DNA of 64,000 nucleotides from Hungatella effluvii (lineage in GTDB: Bacteria; Bacillota; Clostridia; Lachnospirales; Lachnospiraceae). Positions 8,478-17,002 of the stretch are shown piece by piece. The stretch lies in NCBI RefSeq assembly GCF_003201875.1, contig NZ_QJKD01000003.1, positions 496,001-560,000 on the forward strand. Reading direction: 5' to 3'. The notes beneath the pieces were generated by a model that was not told the DNA's origin, searched no databases, and worked only from the letters and a program-made list of their open reading frames with translations. Position numbers and translations under genes: made by a program. Numbering within the stretch: the first letter of the stretch is position 1; each line of letters begins with the position of its first letter.

Positions 8478-9253
8478 CAGACAGTCCTCCATTTCACAAA
8501 AATATGCTCCAGCTTTGTGAATATCCATGAGAACGAAAAACCCAGGATTCCAATTGTAACCATTCCTAATACAATGATATCAACTCGCCCAAACTGCCGT
8601 CCCATATTAATCATATAACCAAGTCCAGCATTAGCAGCCAGTAGCTCTGCCGCTACCAATGTGCTCCATGCGGAGTTAAGTGCAATTCGTATTCCTGCAA
8701 AAGTCATGGGCAGAGAAGAGGGGATCCCTATTTTCAGAAATATCGTAAAGTCTGATGCCCCATACGTTTTCGCTACATTAATCAAAGTCTGATTAGTACT
8801 TTTAATTCCCGCTGTGGCATTAATTACACATGGGACAAAAGATGCAAAGAATATAATCATCGCTTTGGCCTCAAGGCCAATCCCAACCCACAGAATGGTC
8901 AGGGGAATCCACGCAATTGGGGGAATTGGGCGCATTATCTCAAATATAGGGCGAACAAAACGGCTGACTGTCCTATACCAGCCCATAAGCCAGCCCAAAG
9001 GAACCCCAATCACAATTGCAAGAAGCAGCCCACTGCATGCAACCTTTAAGCTGACCAGGATATTCGTCTGCAACAGAGAACCATCCGGGCTTTTATTATT
9101 CAGTTTATCAAACAAAGCCGCAAATACCTTTGTCGGCGCAGGCAGAATTTTATCTGATAGTATCCCGGCAGTAACAAAGCCCTGCCAGATGAGCAAAAAA
9201 GTCAGAACGCTGAGTACGGAGATTACCGCATACCGGTCTAAGATTTTTTTCAT
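8477..9253 (-). CDS. ABC transporter permease of NitT/TauT type (first)
   Basis: This is a 258-residue protein with six predicted membrane spans and the family block MRPIPPIAWIPL around residue 107. It is clearly homologous to the next permease, so the channel is a heterodimer. It lies 12 bases downstream of the solute-binding lipoprotein gene. Family members import nitrate, sulfonates, taurine, thiamine precursors or aromatic acids; substrate cannot be fixed from the permeases. Confidence 0.9.
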   Translation of the reverse strand: MKKILDRYAVISVLSVLTFLLIWQGFVTAGILSDKILPAPTKVFAALFDKLNNKSPDGSLLQTNILVSLKVACSGLLLAIVIGVPLGWLMGWYRTVSRFVRPIFEIMRPIPPIAWIPLTILWVGIGLEAKAMIIFFASFVPCVINATAGIKSTNQTLINVAKTYGASDFTIFLKIGIPSSLPMTFAGIRIALNSAWSTLVAAELLAANAGLGYMINMGRQFGRVDIIVLGMVTIGILGFSFSWIFTKLEHIFVKWRTV

Positions 9254-9265
9254 AATCTGCCACCT

Positions 9266-10462
9266 TTACTCCTTCATTGCCGCAATTTCATTGATGATAT
9301 CTGCTTTAAAATAACCGCCCAACAATTTGGTATCATCACCTTTCTGATAGCTGCCGTTCTTGATATAGAATAACAATGGGTCGTTATGCATCGCTTCTAT
9401 TAACAACATCGATCCATCTTCCGTTTTTTCATTAAAAAGTTTTACGTTGTCTGACAGGCTGTAATGGCGATTGTTTTCAAGAACTGTCCGGTTCTCTTCC
9501 AATGTACCTGTAGCTCCCGCTTCCTCATTAATTTCCGTAAACATTTCAACCGCCTTGTCAAAATGTTCCTCACTGCTGTAAATCCAATCAACGGTGGCAA
9601 AATAAAGTTCCATCCATTTTTTTATCGCTTTATATTTGGCCGGATCTTCATAACTTCTGGGATTCGCACACATAACCGTAGGCAATTCAATTCCCAGATC
9701 ATTTGCACTCATAACCACAGTGTAGCTTTCCTTCATTTCATCCGCATATGTAAAACTGCCCCAAAGTGCTCCAATCTCCCCTTTATTTGCCCGAAGCGCC
9801 GTATTGATGCCTGGAACATCCATATGAGTCATTGCTACGTCAGTATCAGACAAGCCGAATTTGCTTAGGCCTGTAGATAAAACATAATGAAGTGTAGACC
9901 CTGTCGGAATCAAAATTTCTTTTCCTTTCCACGTATCTGCCGTCCCATAGATGCCTGGGTAATCTTTTAGCGTATTTCCTGCTGAAACAACATCTGAATC
10001 ATTTTTTGCAAAAATGCGCAGGGAATCGTAATCTCTTGCCGCAGCTCCGATCACGACCATATCCTGGCTGATAACACCTGTCAGAACCCCTCCTAACCCA
10101 ATCGTTCCACAGTCCCAGGAATCAGAAGCCATCGCCTCCACCATGACAGGTCCATTACCAAATGTCTCTATATTGGCTCGTATTCCTGCCTTTTCATATC
10201 CCCCCATTTTATCAATCATATAGATAATCATTCCATGATGGGAGCCAGTCAAATATCCGAAATTCAGCTCAGTCTCTGTTTCTAAGGGCTCAATTCCATC
10301 ATAAATTCCTGCCTCTTCTTTTCCCGTTTCTTCTTTCCCGCTATTTCCTGCAACACCATTATTACCTGTCTTCTCTGCACTTTGGCTACATGCAGTGAGA
10401 GTTCCCAGAACTAATAACAGACTTAGTAAAAGACAAAAACATTTCTGTAACCTTCTCCTCAT
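9266..10462 (-). CDS. ABC transporter solute-binding lipoprotein
   Basis: The 398-residue precursor has a signal peptide (basic MRRRLQK, Leu-rich core) ending in the lipobox LTAC near residue 25, followed by a Ser/Gly/Glu-rich linker. The mature part resembles NitT/TauT-type SsuA-like periplasmic-binding proteins that capture the ligand outside the membrane. The start at 10462 has AAGGGGAAGG upstream and places the charged residues directly before the hydrophobic core. It is encoded in the same operon as two permeases and two ATPases. Confidence 0.88.
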   Translation of the reverse strand: MRRRLQKCFCLLLSLLLVLGTLTACSQSAEKTGNNGVAGNSGKEETGKEEAGIYDGIEPLETETELNFGYLTGSHHGMIIYMIDKMGGYEKAGIRANIETFGNGPVMVEAMASDSWDCGTIGLGGVLTGVISQDMVVIGAAARDYDSLRIFAKNDSDVVSAGNTLKDYPGIYGTADTWKGKEILIPTGSTLHYVLSTGLSKFGLSDTDVAMTHMDVPGINTALRANKGEIGALWGSFTYADEMKESYTVVMSANDLGIELPTVMCANPRSYEDPAKYKAIKKWMELYFATVDWIYSSEEHFDKAVEMFTEINEEAGATGTLEENRTVLENNRHYSLSDNVKLFNEKTEDGSMLLIEAMHNDPLLFYIKNGSYQKGDDTKLLGGYFKADIINEIAAMKE

Positions 10463-10481
10463 AAGATACACCTTCCCCTTC

Positions 10482-11288
10482 TTATCGAAATTCCTTAACA
10501 AGATCCATAAAAGCCTTCACTCGGTTATAATCAACTCCATTTTCAAATTTTCCATCTTTTTTAAACGTTGTTCCTACAATGGCACCATCTGCCACAGATA
10601 ACTGAGTTGTAATATTTTCTATTCTGCACCCCGTATTCGCCAGCACCACAGTATTCGGCACAACCGATTTCACTTCACTCAAAATCTGAGTATCTGTACT
10701 TTCCCCTGCTGTCAGTCCGGAAACACATAAAGCATCCGGCCTGCAGTTAAACACGGTTGTCTTTGCCACTTCTCTGATATTGCGCTGCTCTACGTAAACA
10801 GCCGCTTCCGGAACTATATTAAACAGTAACTTAACATTCTGTGCGCCAACCGCATGTTGGTGGCGCACCGTCTCACCACAATTCGTATTCCATAATCCAA
10901 AATCACTGGCATAGACGCCAGTAAAAATCTCTCTCACAAAACAAGCCCCGGTAGCGACTGCCAGATCCAAAGATGCCTTGGCATCCCATAAAACATTTAC
11001 CCCAAAAGGAACTGTAATTTCTGATTTTATCTCCCCGATTACGCGTCCCATTGCAGCAAGTGTTTCTTTCTTTACATCAGTAAGGTAAGGAAGGCTGAAT
11101 TCATTAGAAAACATGACTGCATCCACCCCTCCATCCTGAAGCGCGTGCAGATCTTCACGAGCCTTCTCTATCACCCACTCCATTCCCTTTTCCTGGTCAT
11201 AGCCACTGTCTCCCGGTAACGCCTGAAGATGACACATTGCAATAATAGGCTTTTCAGTTTTGAATACTTCTTTTAACCAATTCATCAT
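10482..11288 (-). CDS. BtpA/SgcQ family protein
   Basis: This 268-residue protein is a BtpA-family TIM barrel, the same length class as E. coli SgcQ. The N-terminal block KPIIAMCHLQALPGD and the internal GVNVLWDA segment are typical. BtpA was first linked to photosystem I assembly in cyanobacteria, but SgcQ-type members occur in sugar operons and have no established reaction. Here it sits directly behind the DeoR gene and before the transporter, so it is likely an enzyme acting on the imported compound. Two tandem ATGs (11288, 11285) follow AAAGGGG; either may be used. Confidence 0.88.
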   Translation of the reverse strand: MMNWLKEVFKTEKPIIAMCHLQALPGDSGYDQEKGMEWVIEKAREDLHALQDGGVDAVMFSNEFSLPYLTDVKKETLAAMGRVIGEIKSEITVPFGVNVLWDAKASLDLAVATGACFVREIFTGVYASDFGLWNTNCGETVRHQHAVGAQNVKLLFNIVPEAAVYVEQRNIREVAKTTVFNCRPDALCVSGLTAGESTDTQILSEVKSVVPNTVVLANTGCRIENITTQLSVADGAIVGTTFKKDGKFENGVDYNRVKAFMDLVKEFR

Positions 11289-11316
11289 AAACCCCTTTCT
11301 TTTTCAGGCATACACA

Positions 11317-12105
11317 TTATGCCAAATATACATTCTTTACTTTTTCCTTCATTCTGTGCAGGCTGTTTTCATCGATAGCCTTATCAATAATCACCCCATC
11401 GATATCCGTCAGATCACAAACTTTAATTAACGCCATTCTGCCCAACTTACTGTGATCACCAATCAATATCACCTGCTTTCCAGCCTGAACCAGTAATCGC
11501 TTAATACTGGCCTCCATCACATTTGTATTGGAAATGCCGAAATCCACATCAATAGCATCTGCTCCCAGAAAAGCCTTGTCCACACGAATATTACGAACGT
11601 AATCTTCTACCATACTTCCCAAAAGCACATTATTATACCCCTGACGACGGATTCCTCCTGTTACAATCATAGTGGAGGTTGGGTGGAGAACTAAATTTCC
11701 TCCAATAAACAAGTCATAAGTAATTACTGTCAAATTAGGAATATCGGATAATTCACTTGCCAGGTAATAGGTTGTCGTTCCTGAATCCAACAGAATAGTG
11801 TCGCCCTCGTGCACAAAGGACGCCGCCAATTTAGCAATTTGCTTTTTTTCGTGCAGCATGATCGTCAGTTTCTCATTATGCTGCCATTCAAATGAAGAAG
11901 TATTATCATTCTTTCTGACTGCTCCCCCATGAGTCCTGACTAAAAGCCCCTGAGTGTCTAAATCATCCAGGTCCCGGCGTACCGTCGCATCTGATACGTC
12001 GAGGTAGTCTGCCAGTTCCTTAATTTGAACGCTGCCATGTTCCTTCATGTATTCCATTATCTTTTGCAGCCGGCCGGCTGGAATAATAGAAGTTTTTTGT
12101 TCCAT
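11317..12105 (-). CDS. DeoR/GlpR-family transcriptional regulator, SgcR-like
   Basis: The 262-residue protein has an N-terminal winged helix-turn-helix (about 15-65; ELADYLDVSDATVRRDL and the RTHGGA wing) and a DeoR C-terminal sensor domain of the sugar-phosphate isomerase fold with the DSGTTT phosphate-binding loop. Such regulators usually repress a catabolic operon until a sugar phosphate appears. It is the first gene of the operon reading to 1664 and 28 bases ahead of the BtpA gene, so it probably controls its own promoter. Confidence 0.93.
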   Translation of the reverse strand: MEQKTSIIPAGRLQKIMEYMKEHGSVQIKELADYLDVSDATVRRDLDDLDTQGLLVRTHGGAVRKNDNTSSFEWQHNEKLTIMLHEKKQIAKLAASFVHEGDTILLDSGTTTYYLASELSDIPNLTVITYDLFIGGNLVLHPTSTMIVTGGIRRQGYNNVLLGSMVEDYVRNIRVDKAFLGADAIDVDFGISNTNVMEASIKRLLVQAGKQVILIGDHSKLGRMALIKVCDLTDIDGVIIDKAIDENSLHRMKEKVKNVYLA

Positions 12106-12196
12106 GTTTCTTTCCTTTCCTGGTCTTTTTTTCTCTTTTGTATTTTTTGATTGTTTTTGAAATATTTTGTAACTTTCTGCTATATTTCACGTTTTT

Positions 12197-12225
12197 ATTA
12201 TCACATATGTGTCGAATAATGTCAA
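12197..12225 (-). promoter_or_regulatory. Promoter of the DeoR-led operon
   Basis: On the minus strand a perfect TTGACA (12220-12225) is followed after 17 bases by GATAAT (12197-12202), about 90 bases upstream of the start at 12105. The spacer contains ACACATATGTG, a short dyad that could bind a regulator. A long A/T-rich leader with no clear hairpin follows. Confidence 0.7.
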
Positions 12226-12278
12226 TATTTTTTACAAAATTGACATTTTAACATTTTAGTTTGCAAATTTTGCACAAA

Positions 12279-12404
12279 GAGTCCGGCTTGCCGGACTCGT
12301 GCGCCGGAGCGCGGTTGCTTCAGCAACCAAATTTCCTTAGCGCGGAGTGCGCATCCCCGGAGTTTTTTTATTTCACAGGGCGAACTTTCCTGTGAAATAA
12401 AAAA
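12279..12404. repeat. 126-bp structured intergenic repeat, copy 1
   Basis: The element contains four inverted repeats in order: GAGTCCGGC/GCCGGACTC, a GCGCCGGAGCGC segment, GGTTGC-TTCA-GCAACC, and a long terminal stem TTTATTTCACAGG/CCTGTGAAATAAA enclosing GCGAACTTT. A second full copy lies at 19286-19411 and a partial copy at 23196-23244. The terminal stem differs between copies only by paired changes, so the fold is conserved. It lies directly beyond the terminator of a minus-strand gene in both full copies. Confidence 0.85.
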
Positions 12405-12450
12405 TCTTGGTTACAGACAATATAGTCTACAACCAAGATTTTAGTATTTT
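12401..12450. terminator. Terminator behind the minus-strand MgtC gene, usable in both directions
   Basis: A 12-bp perfect stem AAAATCTTGGTT / AACCAAGATTTT (12401-12412 with 12431-12442) has an inner AGAC/GTCT extension and T-runs on either side. In minus orientation it ends the transcript of the MgtC gene that stops at 12467. Confidence 0.8.
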
Positions 12451-12466
12451 TTTACAAATCGATTTT

Positions 12467-13159
12467 TTAAGCCGTATACTTCACAAACTGAATCCCTTCC
12501 ACCCCCTCCAGAAACTGAAGCACTGCCTCCCGGCTCTTATGTTCCGTATTCTTTAAGCTGATCACCGCCTTCTGGAAGCCTTTTCTCTTCTTTTCAATCT
12601 GCACCTCGCCAATCACCAGGCCTGCAGGTGAAAATTCCCGGACCAGATCCGTCATTTTGACCGCGTCGTCCAGTTCCACATACACGCTGAGCCAAACGTC
12701 ATCAAAAATCAGATGGTACTCCAGCTTCTTCAGTTGCGTCATGGTGAGCGATACGGCCAGGGTGGCAATGATCCCGGCCTCATAGAAACCAATCCCAATG
12801 CTCAGCCCAATACACGCAGCAGTCCACAGGCCTGCTGCCGTTGTCAGCCCCTTAATCTTCGTCTTGCCCGAGATAATGATGCTCCCGGCGCCCAGGAAAC
12901 CGATTCCGCTGACCACCTGTGCGCCCAGCCGCGCCGGATCACCGGTCTGGAAATGATAGTACATATACTGTCCGGTCAGCATGACCATGGCCGCGCCCAT
13001 GCAGACCAGCATGTACGTCCGCATTCCGGCCGGCTGATGCGCTTTGCCCCTCTCAATTCCGATTACACCGCCGCAGACCATGGACATCACGATCCGCATG
13101 GTGATGGAAGCCAGATTGATGCCTTCCAGATACTCCACTGCCGCTGTCACTGTCTCCAT
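12467..13159 (-). CDS. MgtC/SapB family membrane protein (second of a pair)
   Basis: This protein of about 230 residues has four to five membrane helices in its first 140 residues with the family signature GGVIGIERG and GAQVVSGIGFLGAGSII, then a small soluble ACT-like domain. MgtC proteins are tied to growth in low magnesium and to membrane energetics in pathogens; the function of non-pathogen homologues is unclear. The start at 13159 has AGAGGGG upstream. It follows a paralogous gene at 13362-14039, separated by a 163-bp inverted repeat. Confidence 0.88.
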   Translation of the reverse strand: METVTAAVEYLEGINLASITMRIVMSMVCGGVIGIERGKAHQPAGMRTYMLVCMGAAMVMLTGQYMYYHFQTGDPARLGAQVVSGIGFLGAGSIIISGKTKIKGLTTAAGLWTAACIGLSIGIGFYEAGIIATLAVSLTMTQLKKLEYHLIFDDVWLSVYVELDDAVKMTDLVREFSPAGLVIGEVQIEKKRKGFQKAVISLKNTEHKSREAVLQFLEGVEGIQFVKYTA

Positions 13160-13182
13160 GTATTCCCCTCTCATCCTGTGTT

Positions 13183-13345
13183 GAGCGGTCTCGGAAACTC
13201 CCTTGCGCCCATCTTTGTGGCTGATTTCCCGCCATATGCACACAAATTTATTCAACGTACACGCCGTGTACGCCTCGTAAATTTGTGTGCATCTGACGGG
13301 AAATCATCTCACAAATCTGAGCACAAGGAGTTTCCGAGACCGCTC
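13183..13345. repeat. Long imperfect palindrome between the two MgtC genes
   Basis: Two 68-bp arms (13183-13250 and 13278-13345) are inverted copies with about four-fifths identity, perfect over the outer 19 bp (GAGCGGTCTCGGAAACTCC) and the inner 15 bp. The centre holds a perfect GTACACG-C-CGTGTAC dyad. It occupies almost all of the space between the two genes, so a cotranscript would fold into a very long hairpin in the leader of the second gene. Confidence 0.85.
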
Positions 13346-13361
13346 GTGTTCTACAACCTGT

Positions 13362-14039
13362 TCAGACAGATACCCGTTTCACTGATTTTTTCTTTTTGAG
13401 TTCCCCTACCAGGAGGGCTGCGTCCAGCTCATCAGGCGCTTTTAAAACCGCACTCAGTACGCAGAGGGAATCCTCGTCGGCCAGCTTTATATTCTCCATT
13501 TTGCAGCCTGCGTCCTCTATGGTCTTATTAATATAGAAAAAGATATCTTCTTTGTCGCTGTCCTTATACTCGATCTCCAGCTCCCGCTCTTCTCCTGCCT
13601 TTCTGGAAAAATATCCCCGTCTTCCTAAAAACACCTCGGAAACCATCACAATAATCGTGGACACAGCGCCCAGCACATACATGCCGCAGCCCATGGCCAT
13701 GCCTACTCCCACCGTGGCCCAGATACCGGCGGAGGTGGTGATTCCGCTCACATTGTTGTTGCGGAAAAAGATAATTCCCGAGCCGATAAATCCGACAGCT
13801 GTCACGATACCGGCCGCCACCCGGGACGGGTCAAGACGGACGTATTCGCCGAGAACATCATTGAAGCCGTACTTGGAGATGATCATCATAGTCGCGGCCG
13901 CAACCGAGATGATGACGTGTGTTCTGACGCCCGCCGTCTTCTTCCGGCTCTGCCGTTCATAACCGATCAGCCCGCCGCAGACAGCCGCCCCGAGGAGCCG
14001 GGCTACAAAAATCCATTGTTCCATTATAAATTCATTCAA
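13362..14039 (-). CDS. MgtC/SapB family membrane protein (first of a pair)
   Basis: The 225-residue protein has about four membrane helices (residues 5-135) including CGGLIGYERQ and VGFIGSGIIFFR, the MgtC family blocks, followed by a charged linker and a soluble ACT-like tail. It is a diverged paralogue of the protein at 12467-13159. An AGGAGG lies 12 bases before the ATG at 14039; an in-frame ATG at 14024 is an alternative. A role in magnesium or membrane-potential homeostasis is family knowledge only. Confidence 0.87.
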   Translation of the reverse strand: MNEFIMEQWIFVARLLGAAVCGGLIGYERQSRKKTAGVRTHVIISVAAATMMIISKYGFNDVLGEYVRLDPSRVAAGIVTAVGFIGSGIIFFRNNNVSGITTSAGIWATVGVGMAMGCGMYVLGAVSTIIVMVSEVFLGRRGYFSRKAGEERELEIEYKDSDKEDIFFYINKTIEDAGCKMENIKLADEDSLCVLSAVLKAPDELDAALLVGELKKKKSVKRVSV

Positions 14040-14053
14040 CTAATCCGCCTCCT

Positions 14054-14096
14054 GAAAAACAGGAATACCGCATGATTTCTTTCATGCGGCGCCCTG
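14054..14096 (-). terminator. Terminator of the ABC importer operon
   Basis: On the minus strand CAGG-gcg-CCGCATGA pairs with TCATGCGG-tatt-CCTG and is followed by TTTTT, just beyond the permease gene stop at 14169. It also separates this operon from the MgtC pair. Confidence 0.7.
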
Positions 14097-14168
14097 TAAT
14101 GATCTTTTTTTGCCTTTTGATTTCTTTTTTTACCTTATGCTCTTATTCTTACCCTATTGATCTCTTCC

Positions 14169-15917
14169 TCATCCCTTCGCCACTCTCTTCTCAAACCGTC
14201 TCTGCTTCCATCTTCTGATGCGTTCCATTCCATCTCCCTGGCCGAAATACAGTGCCACAGAAGAGAGAATCATCAGAACGACCGTGTATACAAAGCCCAT
14301 GGCCCTGGCATCGATGGATGCCGACTCATCCGAAGCGGCCTTCACGACGATGCCGAGAGGCTGGAACAGCGGATGGTACAGGAACACAGACAGATCGTAG
14401 TCCGATAACATCCCGTTGAAATTCAGGATAATGATGGACATAATCGCCGGGAAAATAACCGGAAGAATTACTTTTATCATCGTATAGAGCGTACCCGCAC
14501 CCATACATTTCGCCGCTTCTTCCAGATCATTGTCGATGCTGAAGAACGCCGCCTTCACCATCCGGTAAGAGAAAGGCAGTTTGACGACTGTATAGCCCAC
14601 AAGCATCAGTACCAGCGTTCCTACCATAACATAGTTAAATAGGATCGGCTGCCGCTCCCCGTAGGTCGTGGTCAGTCCCAACGCGATCAGGGTTGCCGGA
14701 AGAAGCCACGGAATCAGCATGCCCCATTCGAAGAATACGTCGTATTTATGCTTTGCCGTGCGCACAAACCGGGCGCAGATCACAGCCATCAGTACAGCCA
14801 GAACCGCAGCCAGCAGGGAGTATACAATACTGACGATGTACGGCTTGATCGCCTCTGCGCTCGTAAACAGCTTCTGGTAATTCGCCAGAGTGAACGAATT
14901 CAGAGTCAGATTGCCCGTCTTAATAGTCAGTGAATCACAGAATGAATATACGATAACCAGGATAATCGGTATCACATAGATGGCAAACATGGCGTAAGCG
15001 ACCACATGGGCTGCCACGTTGAATACCGGATTGCTGATCTTCTGCTTCTTTAGCTTTGCCTTCGTCTTCGACACGGATATGTAGTTTCCGCCCTTTTCAA
15101 TCCTGCTGAACACTGCCAGCAGAATCATCGTGGCAATGCCTAAGAGAACCGCAAGAAATGCCGCAACCTCCCTGGAAAAGCTGGATTTTGCAAATGTGAT
15201 AATCATGGGGTTGATGGTCTGGAAATTCTCTCCGCCAACAATCAGAGGTGCCGACATGGCTCCCAGTCCGGTAAGGAACGTCAGGATGGTGATGGCGAAA
15301 AACGTAGGCTTTAACACCGGCATGACGATCTGGAAGAAGATTCTGCTTCCGGATGCCCCCATATTTTTCGCCGCCTCAATGGTATGGTAATCCAGACCGT
15401 GAATCGCATTCTTTAAAAACATCATATGATTCTGTGTACAGGAAAATGTCATAACGAACACGACTGCCCCATATCCCACAAACCAGTTCGGATTCATGCC
15501 CGGAAATATTGACACCAAAAGCTTTGTCAGCAGTCCGTTGGCCCCGTAGACGTATTTATAGCCGGATACCAGCACGACTCCGCCGTAGATCAGCGAGCTC
15601 ATATATGCAAGTTTTAATACCCTGGCGCCCTTGATATCCCAGTATTCCGTCAGAAGAACGCTGAGCGTCCCCACGATGTTGACCGTAACCACCAGGGTGA
15701 ACGCCAGAATGAAGCTGTTCACAAGACTCTTCATGGCTCTGGCGGAGCCGAATACCTTTCCGAACACTTCCGTGGAAAACTGACCATTTTTATAGAAGAC
15801 ACTGACCAGCAGGTTTAAGTTCGGATAGATGACAAATGCAACAATGGCCCATACAATGACAATCTTTAAAATCAGGGTCTGTATACTGAAAGACTTACTC
15901 TTGCTTCTCTGTTTCAT
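14169..15917 (-). CDS. Fused-domain ABC transporter permease (FbpB/ThiP-like)
   Basis: The protein of 582 residues contains two permease domains in tandem, each with an EAA loop: EAAKNMGASGSRIFF near residue 181 and EEAAKCMGAGTLYTM near 480. About twelve membrane spans are expected. This arrangement is found in iron(III), thiamine and 2-aminoethylphosphonate importers. Here it follows the ATPase gene by 15 bases and a glycerophosphodiesterase gene is in the same operon, suggesting a phosphodiester or polyol-phosphate substrate rather than iron. AAGGAGGGAG precedes the ATG. Confidence 0.9.
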   Translation of the reverse strand: MKQRSKSKSFSIQTLILKIVIVWAIVAFVIYPNLNLLVSVFYKNGQFSTEVFGKVFGSARAMKSLVNSFILAFTLVVTVNIVGTLSVLLTEYWDIKGARVLKLAYMSSLIYGGVVLVSGYKYVYGANGLLTKLLVSIFPGMNPNWFVGYGAVVFVMTFSCTQNHMMFLKNAIHGLDYHTIEAAKNMGASGSRIFFQIVMPVLKPTFFAITILTFLTGLGAMSAPLIVGGENFQTINPMIITFAKSSFSREVAAFLAVLLGIATMILLAVFSRIEKGGNYISVSKTKAKLKKQKISNPVFNVAAHVVAYAMFAIYVIPIILVIVYSFCDSLTIKTGNLTLNSFTLANYQKLFTSAEAIKPYIVSIVYSLLAAVLAVLMAVICARFVRTAKHKYDVFFEWGMLIPWLLPATLIALGLTTTYGERQPILFNYVMVGTLVLMLVGYTVVKLPFSYRMVKAAFFSIDNDLEEAAKCMGAGTLYTMIKVILPVIFPAIMSIIILNFNGMLSDYDLSVFLYHPLFQPLGIVVKAASDESASIDARAMGFVYTVVLMILSSVALYFGQGDGMERIRRWKQRRFEKRVAKG

Positions 15918-15932
15918 ACAAACTCCCTCCTT

Positions 15933-16937
15933 TTAAAATTGCATGATATCCCTGGGATTCATATAGATATCCAGTTCCTGGCCGATTTCCATGAACGGCT
16001 GTCCGTCATTGACGTGGATCACGCGGATCTCACATCCCATGACTTCAACGCGGTATTTCGTCATGACTCCGTTATAATCGTAATCCCGGATCACTCCATG
16101 CATCTTCGCATAGCCTGGAATTTCCTTTAAACTGATTCTCTCCAAACGCACATAGCCGCTCTTATTCCCATCCAGCGCATGGCCGGTCTGGGTCTCGACC
16201 TCACTTAAGACAGCAGCGTTCAGCCGGTTAATCTCACCGATAAAATCGCAGACAAATTCCGACCCGGAATGGTTATAGATGTTGTAAGGCTTATCCACCT
16301 GCTCCACAAATCCATTGTTAAACACGGCGATCCGGTCGGACAAAGTAAGAGCCTCCTCCTGATCGTGGGTAACGTATAAGGTAGTGATCCCCAGGTTCTT
16401 CTGCAGCTTTTTAAGTTCGCTCCGAAGGCCCACTCTCAGCTTGGCATCCAGGTTGGAAAGCGGCTCGTCGAGGCACAGAATCTTCGGTTCCAGAACAATC
16501 GCCCTGGCTAACGCCACTCTCTGCTGCTGCCCGCCGGATAATTCGGATACATTTCTCACCAGCTGCTCTGACTTAATCTCGATGACCTTCGCCACATCCT
16601 TGACCTTCCGGTCGATCTCCGCCGCTGAAAGCTTCTTCACCTTCAGGCCAAAAGCCAGGTTCTCATAGACGGTCATCGTCGGAAACAGGGCGTAGCTCTG
16701 AAATACCATCCCGATATTTCTTTTCTCTACCGGAGTGTGGGTAACATCCTTTCCATCGATCAGGATCTGTCCGGCACTGGGTTCGAGGAAGCCCACGAGA
16801 GCCCTCAGTGTCGTTGTCTTGCCACAGCCTGACGGCCCCAGAAATGTAAAGAACTCCCCATCGCCAACCGTTAAATTCAAATCCTTGATGGCTACAAAAT
16901 CCCCGTATTTAATCTCAATATTTTTAAACTCAATCAT
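15933..16937 (-). CDS. ABC transporter ATPase (PotA/FbpC type)
   Basis: This protein of about 334 residues has Walker A GPSGCGKT, Q-loop VFQSYALFP, signature LSGGQQQR, Walker B CLDEPLSNLD and switch VTHDQEEA in its first 240 residues, followed by a C-terminal TOBE-type regulatory region. It powers the fused permease encoded just downstream. The start at 16937 has a GGAGAGGAAAAGG site; the upstream frame extension has none. Confidence 0.93.
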   Translation of the reverse strand: MIEFKNIEIKYGDFVAIKDLNLTVGDGEFFTFLGPSGCGKTTTLRALVGFLEPSAGQILIDGKDVTHTPVEKRNIGMVFQSYALFPTMTVYENLAFGLKVKKLSAAEIDRKVKDVAKVIEIKSEQLVRNVSELSGGQQQRVALARAIVLEPKILCLDEPLSNLDAKLRVGLRSELKKLQKNLGITTLYVTHDQEEALTLSDRIAVFNNGFVEQVDKPYNIYNHSGSEFVCDFIGEINRLNAAVLSEVETQTGHALDGNKSGYVRLERISLKEIPGYAKMHGVIRDYDYNGVMTKYRVEVMGCEIRVIHVNDGQPFMEIGQELDIYMNPRDIMQF

Positions 16938-17002
16938 CCTTTTCCTCTCCTTACAAAGAGGCGGTATCATTTATATTCATAAACCATACCGCCGTCCGTC
17001 AT

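Noticed and set aside
1664..9253. Sulfoglycolysis by a transketolase-type pathway, because of a split transketolase next to a sulfonate-like ABC importer
   Set aside because: No sulfoquinovosidase, sulfosugar isomerase or sulfoacetaldehyde/isethionate gene is present, and the M42 and BtpA genes fit the sgc operon instead.
13183..13345. A third member of the CTAGTA palindromic element family
   Set aside because: Similar length, but the ends are GAGCGG and the centre differs, so a common origin cannot be supported.
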